64,000 nt of DNA from Lewinellaceae bacterium (GCA_016708875.1 JADJFA010000022.1:1-64000), one strand, 5' to 3'; shown: positions 42,433-51,898, numbered from the stretch's first letter. The notes: a model not told the origin generated them from the letters alone. Program-made: numbers and translations.

Positions 42433-45327
42433 ATGAAACACTTCGGGTTGAAGGCTTGCCAGCGTTTGCTGCTGCACCTCAGCGTCTTGTTGGGTTTTTC
42501 TTCCAATCTGCACGCGCAGAAGCCTGAGATGGTCCCTATCTATGAAAAGAACCTTCAAGAAGCGACTACAGACAGTGCGCGTGCCATGGCACTTCAATTT
42601 CTCTCTTTCAACCTGGCGCACAGCGACCCCAAACGAAGCGTAGAATATGGCAATCAAGCCCTCCGCGTTGCAGAAGAATCGGGAGACCCATGGCTGATTT
42701 CGCAGTGCCAAAACGGTGTTGGATGGGCATTTTTTTGCAGCGGCAACTATGCGCGAGCCAGAACTTTGCTCGATTCTTCCATCCAGTATATGCGCGAGAC
42801 AAAGGATTATCTCGATCTGGCGCCCGTATGCAACAATCAGGGTTGGATATGCCTCAAGCAGGGCGACAACATTGGTGCGCTTCGGTATTTTCGGGAAGGA
42901 TTGAATGCGGCAGAAGCGAGCAAGGATGAAGGTAGAATTGCATTTATGAACCGCAGTTTAGGGTCGTTTTACAATGCACAGCTTGAATTCGACAAGTCCA
43001 TTCCGCATATTCAACGTGCTTTAGAGGTGTTTACAGGACTACGTGATACCGGGCAAATCAGCGATTGTCTGATTACGCTTGGGAATGCATACAGCGGTTT
43101 AAAGCAATACGAGACTGCCATCGAATATTATAAAAAGACGCTGCCGATTTGCCATGAATTAGGTGATTTGCTGGGGGAAGGATTGACATATGAAAACTGG
43201 GGAATGGCACTCAGCGAATTAGGCCGCTTCGACGAGGCTTTTTCAAAAATGGAATCAGCCCGCCGACTGCTCGAACAATTGGACGAGCAAATTGAATTGG
43301 CCTTCCTCGACCTGACTATTGGCAGCACCTATTTAAAAAAAGGCGACTCTTTACAGGCCATCCTTCCATTGGAAAAGGCCCGCCAGGTCAGCGCAGAGTT
43401 GGAAATTAATGATGTGCTTTCGGAGGTTTTACCCGCCTTGCACAGGGCTTACGCAGCTGTTGGCAAACCGGAGAAAGCCTATCAGACGCTCCTGGCGTAT
43501 CAAGCCCTGCGCGATTCTTCAGCCGCCGATGCGGGCAAACTGGAACTCCAAAGGCTTAAGACTGAATTCGAGACCGAGCGCAAGGAAAAAGACATTCAAA
43601 TCAAAACACTTGAAAACACTCGTCTTCAATCGCGCTTTTGGCTGGCTTTGGCAGGGTTTGGGCTTGCACTCATGGCTGGGTTTGTCTTTTATTACCGTGC
43701 CAGACAGCGACGAAAAACCAATGCCGTCCTCAAATCTAAAAACCTGGAAATCCTTGCCCAAAAAACCGAGGCAGAACGACAACGCGAACGGGCGCAACAC
43801 TCAGAAGCGGTGAAGGAAAAATTCCTGGCGGCGATGAGCCACGAGATTAGAACGCCCATGAACGCAATCGTCGGCCTCAGTCAATTGCTTGATGCAGAAC
43901 ACCATACGCCCACCACTGCACATAATATTTCCATCATCCGGCAATCAGGAGAACACTTGATGACCATTCTCAACGATGTGCTCGACCTGGCTAAAATCGA
44001 GGCGAATAAAATTGAATTGCGGCCGCAGCCCCTGGCCCTGTTGCCCCAGCTGCAATTTGTCCGCGACACTTTCGCCGCCCGCGCTCATGAAAAGGGCATC
44101 GCGCTACACCTTGAGACGGACGAAAACTTACCACAAAACATTATTGCCGACCCAGTACGTTTCAGTCAGGTGTTGAATAATTTGGTGTCGAACGCGATTA
44201 AATTTACTGAAAAAGGCGAGGTCGTCATTTCCGCAAAGCTTGCCGATACTTCAATATCCCAATATCCTAATATCCCAATTACTTACACCATCCGCGACAC
44301 CGGAATCGGTATCCCCATGGAGAAACAAACGGCTGTTTTTGAAGAGTTTACACAAGCCGATTCGGGTATTGCGGTCACTTACGGTGGCACAGGATTGGGC
44401 TTGAGTATTGCGCGCAGTCTCGTTGCCCAAATGGGCGGGGAACTTCAATTGCGCAGCAAACCGGGACAGGGTTCAGAATTCTTCTTTACCTTGAATTTAC
44501 CCGTCGCCAGTGCTGAAAGCCTGTCCGACCAGATTCAGAACGACGGCAAAACCCTCATTCCCAGACTTTTCTGCAATGCCCCGGTGCATGTTTTACTGGT
44601 GGAGGACAATGCATTTAACCAGGCCGTCGCGCAACAAACAATCGGCGCAATTTGCCCGGAAATCACGCTGGAAATTGTGGAGCGGGGTGAAGACGCCGTT
44701 GAGCGGGTTAAAATCAAGCCATTCGACCTGATTTTGACCGACTTGCAAATGCCTGGCATTGATGGTTACGAAACCGCCCGGCGATTGCGATCTGTCCATT
44801 TTGATAAGCCTATTGTGGCACTGACTGCAAGTGCCGTGCGAACCGAAGAACCAAAATGCCTTGAAGCGGGCATGAATGAGATGGTCCTAAAACCCATCGC
44901 TCCTTCGGAAATGGCGGCCTTGCTGAGGCGTTATATCCCGGAAAAACTTGGAAAGATTAACCCACCTGAAATACCCGATGCGGCTCATACTTCTACCCAC
45001 GCCACTCCCCTACCCCCTTCGCTTTTGCATTTTGCAGGCGGAAATCCGGAAATGGCAAGAGAACTTTTGAGCATCATCCGCACGGAATTGAGCGAATATC
45101 TGCCTGCAATTCAAGAACTTAGATCCAGCATGGATGCTTCAGGTATCAGGAAAATAATTCACAAAATGAGGCCCCAGTTTATTGCAATTGGCCTTGAGGA
45201 ACACAAAGCATTGTTGGATGCATTGGAACAAAATCTGGTTGCAGATGAAGGTTTTTGGGGGGATGTTCAGACATTAGAGCTGATTTTGGAGAAGGTGCTT
45301 TCTGAGATGGTTTCACACAGGGAGTAA
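42433..45327 (+). CDS. Hybrid sensor kinase with TPR, HisKA, ATPase, receiver and HPt domains
   Basis: A 964-residue protein. Signal peptide and about eight tetratricopeptide repeats (residues about 30-370) lie outside the cytoplasm, followed by a membrane segment (about 395-418, FWLALAGFGLALMAGFVFYY). The kinase has phospho-acceptor H470 in AAMSHEIRTPMN, the ATPase motifs NLVSNAIKFT and DTGIGIP and GGTGLGLSIARSL, then a receiver with D770 in LILTDLQMPG, and a C-terminal HPt domain with H910 in IIHKMRPQF. It thus holds a whole phosphorelay. The TPRs are probably periplasmic and sense peptides or proteins. A LytTR regulator follows after a 360-bp repeat array. A SQYPNIPI insert (near 607) is repeat-encoded. 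Confidence 0.93.
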   Translation: MKHFGLKACQRLLLHLSVLLGFSSNLHAQKPEMVPIYEKNLQEATTDSARAMALQFLSFNLAHSDPKRSVEYGNQALRVAEESGDPWLISQCQNGVGWAFFCSGNYARARTLLDSSIQYMRETKDYLDLAPVCNNQGWICLKQGDNIGALRYFREGLNAAEASKDEGRIAFMNRSLGSFYNAQLEFDKSIPHIQRALEVFTGLRDTGQISDCLITLGNAYSGLKQYETAIEYYKKTLPICHELGDLLGEGLTYENWGMALSELGRFDEAFSKMESARRLLEQLDEQIELAFLDLTIGSTYLKKGDSLQAILPLEKARQVSAELEINDVLSEVLPALHRAYAAVGKPEKAYQTLLAYQALRDSSAADAGKLELQRLKTEFETERKEKDIQIKTLENTRLQSRFWLALAGFGLALMAGFVFYYRARQRRKTNAVLKSKNLEILAQKTEAERQRERAQHSEAVKEKFLAAMSHEIRTPMNAIVGLSQLLDAEHHTPTTAHNISIIRQSGEHLMTILNDVLDLAKIEANKIELRPQPLALLPQLQFVRDTFAARAHEKGIALHLETDENLPQNIIADPVRFSQVLNNLVSNAIKFTEKGEVVISAKLADTSISQYPNIPITYTIRDTGIGIPMEKQTAVFEEFTQADSGIAVTYGGTGLGLSIARSLVAQMGGELQLRSKPGQGSEFFFTLNLPVASAESLSDQIQNDGKTLIPRLFCNAPVHVLLVEDNAFNQAVAQQTIGAICPEITLEIVERGEDAVERVKIKPFDLILTDLQMPGIDGYETARRLRSVHFDKPIVALTASAVRTEEPKCLEAGMNEMVLKPIAPSEMAALLRRYIPEKLGKINPPEIPDAAHTSTHATPLPPSLLHFAGGNPEMARELLSIIRTELSEYLPAIQELRSSMDASGIRKIIHKMRPQFIAIGLEEHKALLDALEQNLVADEGFWGDVQTLELILEKVLSEMVSHRE
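44252..44280. repeat. In-frame CAATATCCTAATATCCCAAT word in the hybrid kinase ATPase domain
   Basis: Three short CCCAATATCC-like words in a row, translated as ISQYPNIPI. Same as the right arm of the intergenic repeat at 32233-32262. Confidence 0.7.
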
Positions 45328-45681
45328 GTTTCACACAACGCCACGACGACACAACGCTATACATAGTTTCACACAACGGCGCAACGCTATACATAGTTTC
45401 ACACAACGCCACGACGACACAACGTACATTGTTTCACACAACGGCACGACGACACAACGCTATACATAGTTTCACGCAACGGCGCAACGCTATACATAGT
45501 TTCACACAACGCCACGACGACACAACGTACATTGTTTCACACAACGGCACAACACTATACCGCCTTATTAACAAAAACGTTGTGCCTTCTCGGCGTTCTG
45601 TGACATTAACTCCTCTAACGTTGTGGCGTCGTGGCGTTGTGTGAAACTATGTACGTTGCGCCGTTGCGTCGTTGCGTGAAA
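45328..45681. repeat. Array of GTTTCACACAACG units with higher-order 103-bp repeat and inverted copy
   Basis: Right after the kinase stop, units of 38, 30 and 35 bp (starts 45328, 45366, 45396) are repeated as a set (45431, 45469, 45499), then a seventh, decayed unit (45534). Each begins GTTTCACACAACG. An inverted stretch (ACGTTGTGGCGTCGTGGCG...) fills 45617-45681, up to the LytTR gene. There are no unique spacers. Confidence 0.9.
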
Positions 45682-45686
45682 TAAAA

Positions 45687-46445
45687 ATGTTTACCATGCT
45701 AGAACCCACCCGAACCCTCATAGTCGAAGACGACCCATTTGCCGCTACCCAACTGCGCTTGCTCTTGCAGGATCGGCACCCGCGACTGCACGTGATCGCC
45801 ACCTGTCGCGACGGACTGGAGGGTTTGAAGGCCATACAGCGCCTGCAACCCCAGCTCGTTTTCAGCGATGTGGAAATGCCAAATCTCGACGGGTTGGAAA
45901 TGTTGCGCAGATTGGAAAAACCAGATTTCGAGGTCGTTTTTATCACCTCATTTGACAAATACGCCATTGGCGCCCTGCGGCTAAGTGCCCTGGATTATCT
46001 ACTCAAGCCCGTCAACCCGACAGAACTAGACGCCACCATTGCCCACTTTTTCAAAAAAAGAGACGCGAAACTGCGCAGCGAGGGAATCATCCAAAACTTC
46101 CTCCACAACATGAGCACAGGCGAGCATTCCCAGCAACGGCTAGCAGTAGCCACCACAGAGGGTACGTATTTTATACCCTTAGCGGATCTGTTCCGCATAG
46201 AAGCAGAGTCCAATTATGCCCGGATTTTCGCTCGCAATAGCAAACCGCTCCTGGTGTCAAAAACCCTCAAAGACCTGGAAGAATCACTGCCCTCCAAAAT
46301 ATTTCTGCGGGTGCATAAATCACACCTGGTCAATCGCTTGCACATCAAAAACCTGCTGCCAGAACAACGGATGACCTTGTCGAATGGCGATGTGCTGGAG
46401 GTGTCGCGGAGGAGGTGGGCGGAGGTGCAGGCGGCGGTGGGGTAA
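45687..46445 (+). CDS. LytTR-family response regulator
   Basis: A 252-residue regulator. Receiver domain with acidic EDD near 15, phosphorylated D61 in LVFSDVEMPNLDG, T/K residues in VFITSFDKYAIGAL and LLKPVN; then a LytTR DNA-binding domain (FRIEAESNYARIFARNSK, FLRVHKSHLVN). It sits behind the hybrid kinase, whose HPt domain is the likely phosphate donor. ATG 45687 is preferred; an upstream TTG at 45672 falls inside the repeat DNA. Confidence 0.92.
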   Translation: MFTMLEPTRTLIVEDDPFAATQLRLLLQDRHPRLHVIATCRDGLEGLKAIQRLQPQLVFSDVEMPNLDGLEMLRRLEKPDFEVVFITSFDKYAIGALRLSALDYLLKPVNPTELDATIAHFFKKRDAKLRSEGIIQNFLHNMSTGEHSQQRLAVATTEGTYFIPLADLFRIEAESNYARIFARNSKPLLVSKTLKDLEESLPSKIFLRVHKSHLVNRLHIKNLLPEQRMTLSNGDVLEVSRRRWAEVQAAVG

Positions 46446-46597
46446 ACAAACCCTTCCGCTTAAAATACTAAATGCGGACCGTTCCCCTGTTTAAAACAAA
46501 TAGGGCTCCCTATGTGTTGGGGTGGAGCAGGGTCAATCAACCATTATTGCTTGGTCCTGAGTTGTTAACCATTGCAACAATCAAAACCACGCTCAAC

Positions 46598-47017
46598 ATG
46601 AATAAGAAAGATCTTTTTAAGAACATGCCCCAAATGTCGCCCCTTACCGAAAGGATGGAGGCATCCAAAGAAAAGGGTTTCACAGAAAATTTCGAGATCA
46701 TCTCAGCAACTACAATGATCAATTATGGTAATGATAAGGAATACGCGTCAGGAGATGTTTCCATTGTAAACCATTATCGCTTTGAAGGCCTGTCCGATCC
46801 GGGCGACAACAATATCCTATATGAATTAAAGACTTCAGATGGAAAACAAGGCCTATTGAATACCCCATATGGACCGGATTGTCCGGCACACGTTGCTGAA
46901 TTTGTGGCGAATATTCCCCAAATTGGAAAACAGCATGGGGACAAATCGCCTGACACGAAACATGCGGAAACACCATTGGATGTTACGATTTCCAGTAATA
47001 CTACTTCCTCGGATTAA
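46598..47017 (+). CDS. Conserved small Bacteroidota protein, function unknown
   Basis: A 139-residue acidic protein. The core ASKEKGFTENFEII, YRFEGLSDPGDNNILYEL, SDGKQGLLNTPYGPD fits a small family found widely in Bacteroidota and often mislabelled as phosphoribosylpyrophosphate synthetase in databases; it has none of that enzyme's motifs. No signal or membrane segment. Start ATG 46598 was chosen because the upstream part is unlike the family. Confidence 0.65.
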   Translation: MNKKDLFKNMPQMSPLTERMEASKEKGFTENFEIISATTMINYGNDKEYASGDVSIVNHYRFEGLSDPGDNNILYELKTSDGKQGLLNTPYGPDCPAHVAEFVANIPQIGKQHGDKSPDTKHAETPLDVTISSNTTSSD

Positions 47018-47063
47018 CTACGCCCTGACGGACATTTGTTTTGTAACGGCCTCCTGCGCCAAA

Positions 47064-47103
47064 AAACAAAGCCCGACTCTCTTCAGAAAGCCGGGCTTTG
47101 TTT
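47064..47103. terminator. Bidirectional terminator
   Basis: AAACAAAGCCCG (47064-47075) pairs with CGGGCTTTGTTT (47092-47103), with A and T tails; it separates two convergent genes. Confidence 0.88.
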
Positions 47104-47127
47104 CAATATTCTATTTGAAATCCCAAA

Positions 47128-47595
47128 TTACTTAGCCGACTGGAAAGCAGCCAGGAACTTGTCATTCCCTTCGTAGTGCGCCATGTGCCCAATGATCAGA
47201 CGAATAAAGTCAATCAAAGGAATGAGGCCAAAAATGCCGCCAAACGTGATGATGTAAAACAAAATCAAAATTGGGCGACCACCCAGGTACACACGGTGCA
47301 GGCCGGTCCAGCCAATGAAAAACGCAAGCAGGATCGCAACAACTAAATTGTGCTCCCCACCTGCCAAAGCTTTGAAAAACGTTTTAGCCTTTTTGCCGAA
47401 GTTTTTGATTTTGGAAAAGAAGCCGCGTTTTTCAGATTTTTTCTTGATGACCTTGCCGCTTTCTGTGGCAGTCGCGGTAGTGTATTGTGCAGTCCCAGTG
47501 TTGACGGCAGCCGTAGTGGCGAATGCCGGCATGCTGGACAGCATAAACACAGACAACAGCATGAAAGAGAGGGCCTTGAGTGCAGAAATTTTCAT
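47128..47595 (-). CDS. TM2-domain membrane protein
   Basis: A 155-residue protein. Signal-like first segment (MKISALKALSFMLLSVFMLS), a basic linker (KVIKKKSEKRGFFSKIKNFGKKAK), then the TM2 domain with two membrane helices around GWTGLHRVYLGGRP and IITFGGIFGLIPLIDFIRLI. TM2 proteins are common but of mostly unknown function. Single gene. Confidence 0.88.
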   Translation of the reverse strand: MKISALKALSFMLLSVFMLSSMPAFATTAAVNTGTAQYTTATATESGKVIKKKSEKRGFFSKIKNFGKKAKTFFKALAGGEHNLVVAILLAFFIGWTGLHRVYLGGRPILILFYIITFGGIFGLIPLIDFIRLIIGHMAHYEGNDKFLAAFQSAK

Positions 47596-47647
47596 AATAT
47601 AGAAATGATTCGTGAATAAAAAATGAATTTCGAGCCAAATATAACAA

Positions 47648-49288
47648 TCATACCTGAATCACCCCCACATTGAATTTTTCCACTGGCGCATTGTCTGCCG
47701 CCTCGATGCCCATACTGATCCATTTCCGCGTATCCCGAGGGTCAATGATGGCATCTACCCAAAGGCGAGCGGCAGCGTAGTAGGCCGTGGTTTGAGCGAG
47801 ATAACTGGCCTTGGTTTTTTCTAAAAGTTCCTTCTCAGCTGCCGGATCGGGCGCGTGGCCTTTGTCCTTTAAGGATTGTACTTGTATCTGTGTCAACACT
47901 TTAGCGGCTTGCTCACCGCCCATTACGGCGATTTTGGCGGTAGGCCAGGCAGCGATCAAGCGCGGGTCATAGGCTTTTCCGCACATGGCGTAGTTGCCCG
48001 CGCCGTAGGAGTTTCCAATGACGATGGTGAACTTCGGCACGGTAGAATTGGCCACCGCATTAACCATTTTTGCCCCATCTTTGATGATGCCGCCATGCTC
48101 GGAGCGCGTACCGACCATAAAGCCCGTCACGTCGTGCAGGAATACAAGCGGGATTTTTTTCTGGTTGCAATTCATAATAAACCGCGTGGCCTTGTCCGCC
48201 GAATCGGAATAAATCACCCCGCCAAACTGAATTTCACCCTTGGCGTTTTTAACCACTTGGCGATTGTTCACTACAATGCCGACTGCCCAACCATCTATCC
48301 GCGCATAGGCGGTGATGATGGTTTTGCCATAGTGTTCCTTGTACTGGGTGAGTTTGCCCTCATCCACAATGCGGCGCAAAAGATCAAGGGTGTTATAGGG
48401 CTTTGCGCCGTTTTCGGGATAGATTTCAAAAATATCCTCGGGCTTTCCTTCTGCGGGCTTGGATTCAACCCGGTCGAAACCGGCTTTGTCAAATCGCCCG
48501 AATTTGTCCACCAGGTCCTTGATGGTGTCAAGACAAGTCTTATCGTCGGGCATTTTATAATCCGTAACGCCGCTTATTTCCGAATGCGTAGATGCACCAC
48601 CGAGCACTTCTTTGTCGGCATCTTCACCAATAGCTGCTTTCACCAGGTAAGGTCCGGCGAGAAACACGCTGCCAGTGCCTTCCACGATCAAAGCCTCATC
48701 CGACATGATAGGCAGATACGCGCCGCCCGCTACACAAGACCCCATGATGGCGGCAATTTGTGGTATTCCCGCCGAAGACAACCGTGCGTTGTTGCGGAAA
48801 ATCCGCCCAAAGTGTTCTTTATCTGGGAAAATCTCGTCCTGCAAGGGCAAGTAAACCCCCGCAGAATCAACGAGATATATAATGGGCAAGCGGTTCTCCA
48901 TCGCGATTTCCTGTGCGCGGAGATTCTTTTTTCCCGTGATAGGAAACCATGCTCCAGCCTTTACGGTCGCATCGTTTGCCACCACAATGCACTGTCGCCC
49001 ACGCACATACCCGATCACAACCACCACGCCACCGGCAGGACAGCCACCGTGTTCGGCATACATTTCATAACCAGCAAAAGCGCCTATTTCAATTTTGGGT
49101 TTGCCAGCATCCAAAAGGTAGTCAATACGTTCACGGGCAGTCATTTTGCCCTCTTTGTGGAGTTTTTCGACGCGTTTGGCGCCACCGCCTTCGTGGATTT
49201 TTTCGAGGAGGCGGTTGAGGCTGGAGACGGAAAGTTTGAGCGCGTCGGCGTTTTTTGCCGATTCTAAGTCAGTAGTTGTGGTGGACAT
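47648..49288 (-). CDS. Acyl-CoA carboxylase beta (carboxyltransferase) subunit
   Basis: A 546-residue carboxyltransferase that moves a carboxyl group from carboxybiotin to an acyl-CoA. Crotonase-fold motifs include GKMTARERIDYLLD, GGCPAGGVVVVIGYV, DSAGVYLPLQDEIFPD, IMGSCVAGGAYLPIMSDE and, in the second half, VVNNRQVVKNAKGEIQFGGV and DVTGFMVGTRSEHGGI. The length and the VYLPLQDE motif favour methylcrotonoyl-CoA or a related acyl-CoA over propionyl-CoA, but this is a guess. The biotin-carrying alpha subunit is not in the window. Confidence 0.92.
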   Translation of the reverse strand: MSTTTTDLESAKNADALKLSVSSLNRLLEKIHEGGGAKRVEKLHKEGKMTARERIDYLLDAGKPKIEIGAFAGYEMYAEHGGCPAGGVVVVIGYVRGRQCIVVANDATVKAGAWFPITGKKNLRAQEIAMENRLPIIYLVDSAGVYLPLQDEIFPDKEHFGRIFRNNARLSSAGIPQIAAIMGSCVAGGAYLPIMSDEALIVEGTGSVFLAGPYLVKAAIGEDADKEVLGGASTHSEISGVTDYKMPDDKTCLDTIKDLVDKFGRFDKAGFDRVESKPAEGKPEDIFEIYPENGAKPYNTLDLLRRIVDEGKLTQYKEHYGKTIITAYARIDGWAVGIVVNNRQVVKNAKGEIQFGGVIYSDSADKATRFIMNCNQKKIPLVFLHDVTGFMVGTRSEHGGIIKDGAKMVNAVANSTVPKFTIVIGNSYGAGNYAMCGKAYDPRLIAAWPTAKIAVMGGEQAAKVLTQIQVQSLKDKGHAPDPAAEKELLEKTKASYLAQTTAYYAAARLWVDAIIDPRDTRKWISMGIEAADNAPVEKFNVGVIQV

Positions 49289-49333
49289 TGGTCGGGAAAA
49301 TTTGAGCGGCTAATGTACGGAGGAATCGTGCTA

Positions 49334-49470
49334 CAATAGGTCATCCAACCACATAGTACACATACTACAATGGATTATTTTACCACATAGTACACATAGT
49401 ACACATAGTTTTACGTGCAGATTTTGTAACTATGTGTACTATGTGAACTATGTGGTAAAATTACCTATTG
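49334..49470. repeat. ACATAGTACACATAGT repeat with long inverted arms
   Basis: ACCACATAGTACACATA words repeat at about 49350 and 49382, and pair with AACTATGTGTACTATGTG... at 49428-49460 (31-bp arms with one mismatch). Short outer arms CAATAGG/CCTATTG close the structure. Confidence 0.85.
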
Positions 49471-49481
49471 TACTTTGCGAC

Positions 49482-50229
49482 ATGGAAAACGCAACCCGCC
49501 AACAATATCAGTCCTTAGCCTACCAACGGGCAGAAATAAATGCTTTGGAATGGTGGCCTGAACTGGGGTTTCGTGCGAATGAAATGATTTTGAACAAGGT
49601 ATACCATTATTATCAAGCAGTTTACTTTGAAAATTCCGACAAATTCCTCTGGGCGGGTTTGGCAAGGCTGACCGGGGACAGGTACTTTTGGAATGAGCAA
49701 TGCCGTAAAAATCGCCCGCGACCCATGCGTATTGACACAGGAAATCGTGGCGGTGGCGAAAGATATTTTTGAAAGTTTGGCCTGGCAGCATGAATTGTTC
49801 CTGCACGATCCAGCGCAATTGATTCTTGTATGCAAAAACCTGAACAACAATGATTTGCACAGCCATCCCTATGCGGATTGTTGGCAGAACCTGCTTCATT
49901 TCAATGACGAAAAAATCGCCCTAGGCAACAAAATGCTCCTCGAAAACGAACAGCGCAACACCATTCAACCACATTATGAAACCATTAGAAAAGACCCCTA
50001 CGCCAATCGTTATTTTCGCTTCACCCGCTTTGTGATGCGTAACATCCACCCACACCACCGCCGCTTTATTTTTGATTTTCCATTGGGCGACGTCACCCGC
50101 TTCGAAGACCGCTGGCGATGGATTTCTCACCCCAAAGGGATGTGGCCAAGCTGGGTCGGTTTGGAGCGAAAAGAACGGGATCGGCTGGTCTCTTTGTCAA
50201 ATGAAGATGTCGTGGAGCATAACTGGTGA
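49482..50229 (+). CDS. Uncharacterised protein of about 248 residues (frameshifted)
   Basis: Two frames join when one G is removed from the GGGG run at 49674-49677, giving ...LARLTGTGTFGMSNAVKIARD. The product is soluble and largely helical, with WWPELGFRANEMILNKVYHYYQAVYF, WQHELFLHDPAQLILVCKN and FRFTRFVMRNIHPHHRRFIFD. I do not recognise the family; nothing nearby suggests a role. Start ATG 49482 lies just after the repeat region. Confidence 0.6.
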
Positions 50230-50278
50230 AACTGGGAAAATTTAGGCGGCTAATATTCGGCGAATCGTACTTTGCCGC

Positions 50279-51073
50279 ATGAATATGACAGTTTGTAAAA
50301 ATTGTGCCAATGCGTTTGAGGGCAAGCACTGCCCCGAATGTGGTCAAAAGGCCAAAACTGGCCGAATCACTTTTTTGCAGGTCTTTAAAGAATTTCGCCA
50401 GCACCTTATCCATTTTGAAACAGGCTTCCTGTTCACTATGAAGGAGTTAATGCTCCGACCTGGATATACAATCCGCGAGTACCTTGAGGGAAAACGAGTT
50501 AAGCACATCAAACCATTGAAGTTTGCACTATGGGCTACTGCAATAAGTTTTGTAGTACTTCACTTTTTGGGGAATGATAAATTATTGCTTGAAAACATTG
50601 AGCATAACGGCCCTAACTCGATTAAATCGCAAGCCATAGTGCAGAAGCTGTCAGCATGGATTTTTAACAATCCCAGTATCCTTCAACTTTTTATAATCCC
50701 AACTATCGCATTTTCGTCGTGGCTGTTTTTCCGAAAGAAAGGATACAATTATGCCGAGCATATTGTGATTAGCGCTTACCTACTAGGAGAATTGAGTTTA
50801 TACTCCATGTTTACGGCGCCCTTTGCAAAATGGTATGCGCAACAACCCACAACGCTCTTCTTGTTAAGCATCCTAAATTTTGGCGTTTGGTTCGCTTACT
50901 TTGGCTGGGCATACGCGCAGATATTCCAGCCAGGGAAAAAATTGGGAATTTGGATAAAAGGAGGGCTAACCATATTTCTTGGTTATGTGCTTTTATTACT
51001 GGCCATGAGTTTGATAATACCGGTTATGCTGACCTTTTTCAAGCCTCAAATTGAACAGTGGCTAAGCCTTTGA
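50279..51073 (+). CDS. DUF3667 zinc-ribbon membrane protein
   Basis: A 264-residue protein. Zinc ribbon CKNCANAF...HCPECGQKA (residues 5-24), then the DUF3667 core TFLQVFKEFRQHLIHFETGFLFT and LRPGYTIREYLEGKRVKHIKPLKFAL, followed by about five membrane helices. The family is common in Bacteroidota and of unknown function, presumably in the inner membrane with the zinc ribbon in the cytoplasm. Single gene, convergent with ung. Confidence 0.88.
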   Translation: MNMTVCKNCANAFEGKHCPECGQKAKTGRITFLQVFKEFRQHLIHFETGFLFTMKELMLRPGYTIREYLEGKRVKHIKPLKFALWATAISFVVLHFLGNDKLLLENIEHNGPNSIKSQAIVQKLSAWIFNNPSILQLFIIPTIAFSSWLFFRKKGYNYAEHIVISAYLLGELSLYSMFTAPFAKWYAQQPTTLFLLSILNFGVWFAYFGWAYAQIFQPGKKLGIWIKGGLTIFLGYVLLLLAMSLIIPVMLTFFKPQIEQWLSL

Positions 51074-51086
51074 CTTTGGCGAAGGA

Positions 51087-51120
51087 ATTTAGGAGGCAAC
51101 TTGAAGTTGCCTCCCAAATT
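51087..51120. repeat. GGAGGCAACTT hairpin between convergent genes
   Basis: AATTTaGGAGGCAACTT pairs with AAGTTGCCTCCcAAATT around a single G. It may serve as a terminator for the DUF3667 gene; the right end touches the ung stop codon. Confidence 0.75.
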
Positions 51121-51805
51121 AGGTAAGCGCCCAATCAATCTTTCCCTTCCCCTGTTTTTCCAAAATCTCATTGGTACGCACAAAATGCCCGCAACCTTGA
51201 AATGCATTACCCGCAAGCGGGGAAGGGTGTGCAGACTCCAGCACATTGTGGCGGGTTTCGTCAATGAGTGCTTTTTTGCTGCGGGCAAAATTGCCCCAGA
51301 GCAAAAACACCACGCCCTCTTTTTGTTCTGAAACAGTGCGTATAACGGCATCCGTGAAGGTCTGCCAGCCTATTTTTTGATGACTCGCTGGTTTACGGGC
51401 TTCCACGGTGAGCATTGCGTTTAACAATAACACCCCTTGCTCGGCCCAATGCGTGAGGTCGCCGTGTGAAGGCGGTACAATGCCAAGGCTGTTATTTATT
51501 TCTTTGTAAATATTGACAAGAGAGGGCGGGGTTTTCACGCCTCGCGGAACGGAGAAACAGAGTCCCATGGCCTCACCAGGGTTGTGATAAGGGTCTTGTC
51601 CAAGGATCACCACTTTCAGGGACTCAAAAGGTGTCTTATTGAAAGCGTTGAAAATCAAGGATCCAGGAGGATAAATGGTTTTCCCAGCCTGTTTCTCGGC
51701 CAACAAAAAGGCCTTGATCTCTGCGAAATACGGTTTCTGAAATTCCTCGGCCAAGGCTTGTTTCCAACCTGCTTCTATCTGGACATTCGAGACGTTGGGT
51801 GTCAT
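51119..51805 (-). CDS. ung: Uracil-DNA glycosylase
   Basis: Removes uracil from DNA in base-excision repair. The 228 residues show the water-activating motif GQDPYHNPGEAMGLCFSV with D71, VFLLWGNFARSKK, and the second active-site motif AHPSPLAG near the end. Length and motifs are those of family 1 Ung. Single gene on the minus strand. Confidence 0.97.
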   Translation of the reverse strand: MTPNVSNVQIEAGWKQALAEEFQKPYFAEIKAFLLAEKQAGKTIYPPGSLIFNAFNKTPFESLKVVILGQDPYHNPGEAMGLCFSVPRGVKTPPSLVNIYKEINNSLGIVPPSHGDLTHWAEQGVLLLNAMLTVEARKPASHQKIGWQTFTDAVIRTVSEQKEGVVFLLWGNFARSKKALIDETRHNVLESAHPSPLAGNAFQGCGHFVRTNEILEKQGKGKIDWALT

Positions 51806-51898
51806 GCTGCGACTTGTTTTGTGCGAAAGGTAGCGCGTCTGCGGAAATCAATTTCGGCTGACAATTGGAGATTGGAACTTTTGACGGGAAGATAGAAG

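Noticed and set aside
45328..45565. Possible CRISPR array
   Set aside because: Units are contiguous, with no unique spacers of even length and no cas gene in the window.
46598..47017. Phosphoribosylpyrophosphate synthetase
   Set aside because: This name is common for the family in databases, but the protein has no PRPP-binding or ATP-binding motif.
47876..49267. Long plus-strand open frame (463 codons) opposite the acyl-CoA carboxylase gene
   Set aside because: It mirrors a well-supported gene on the other strand, has no recognisable motif and no leader; an effect of biased codon use.
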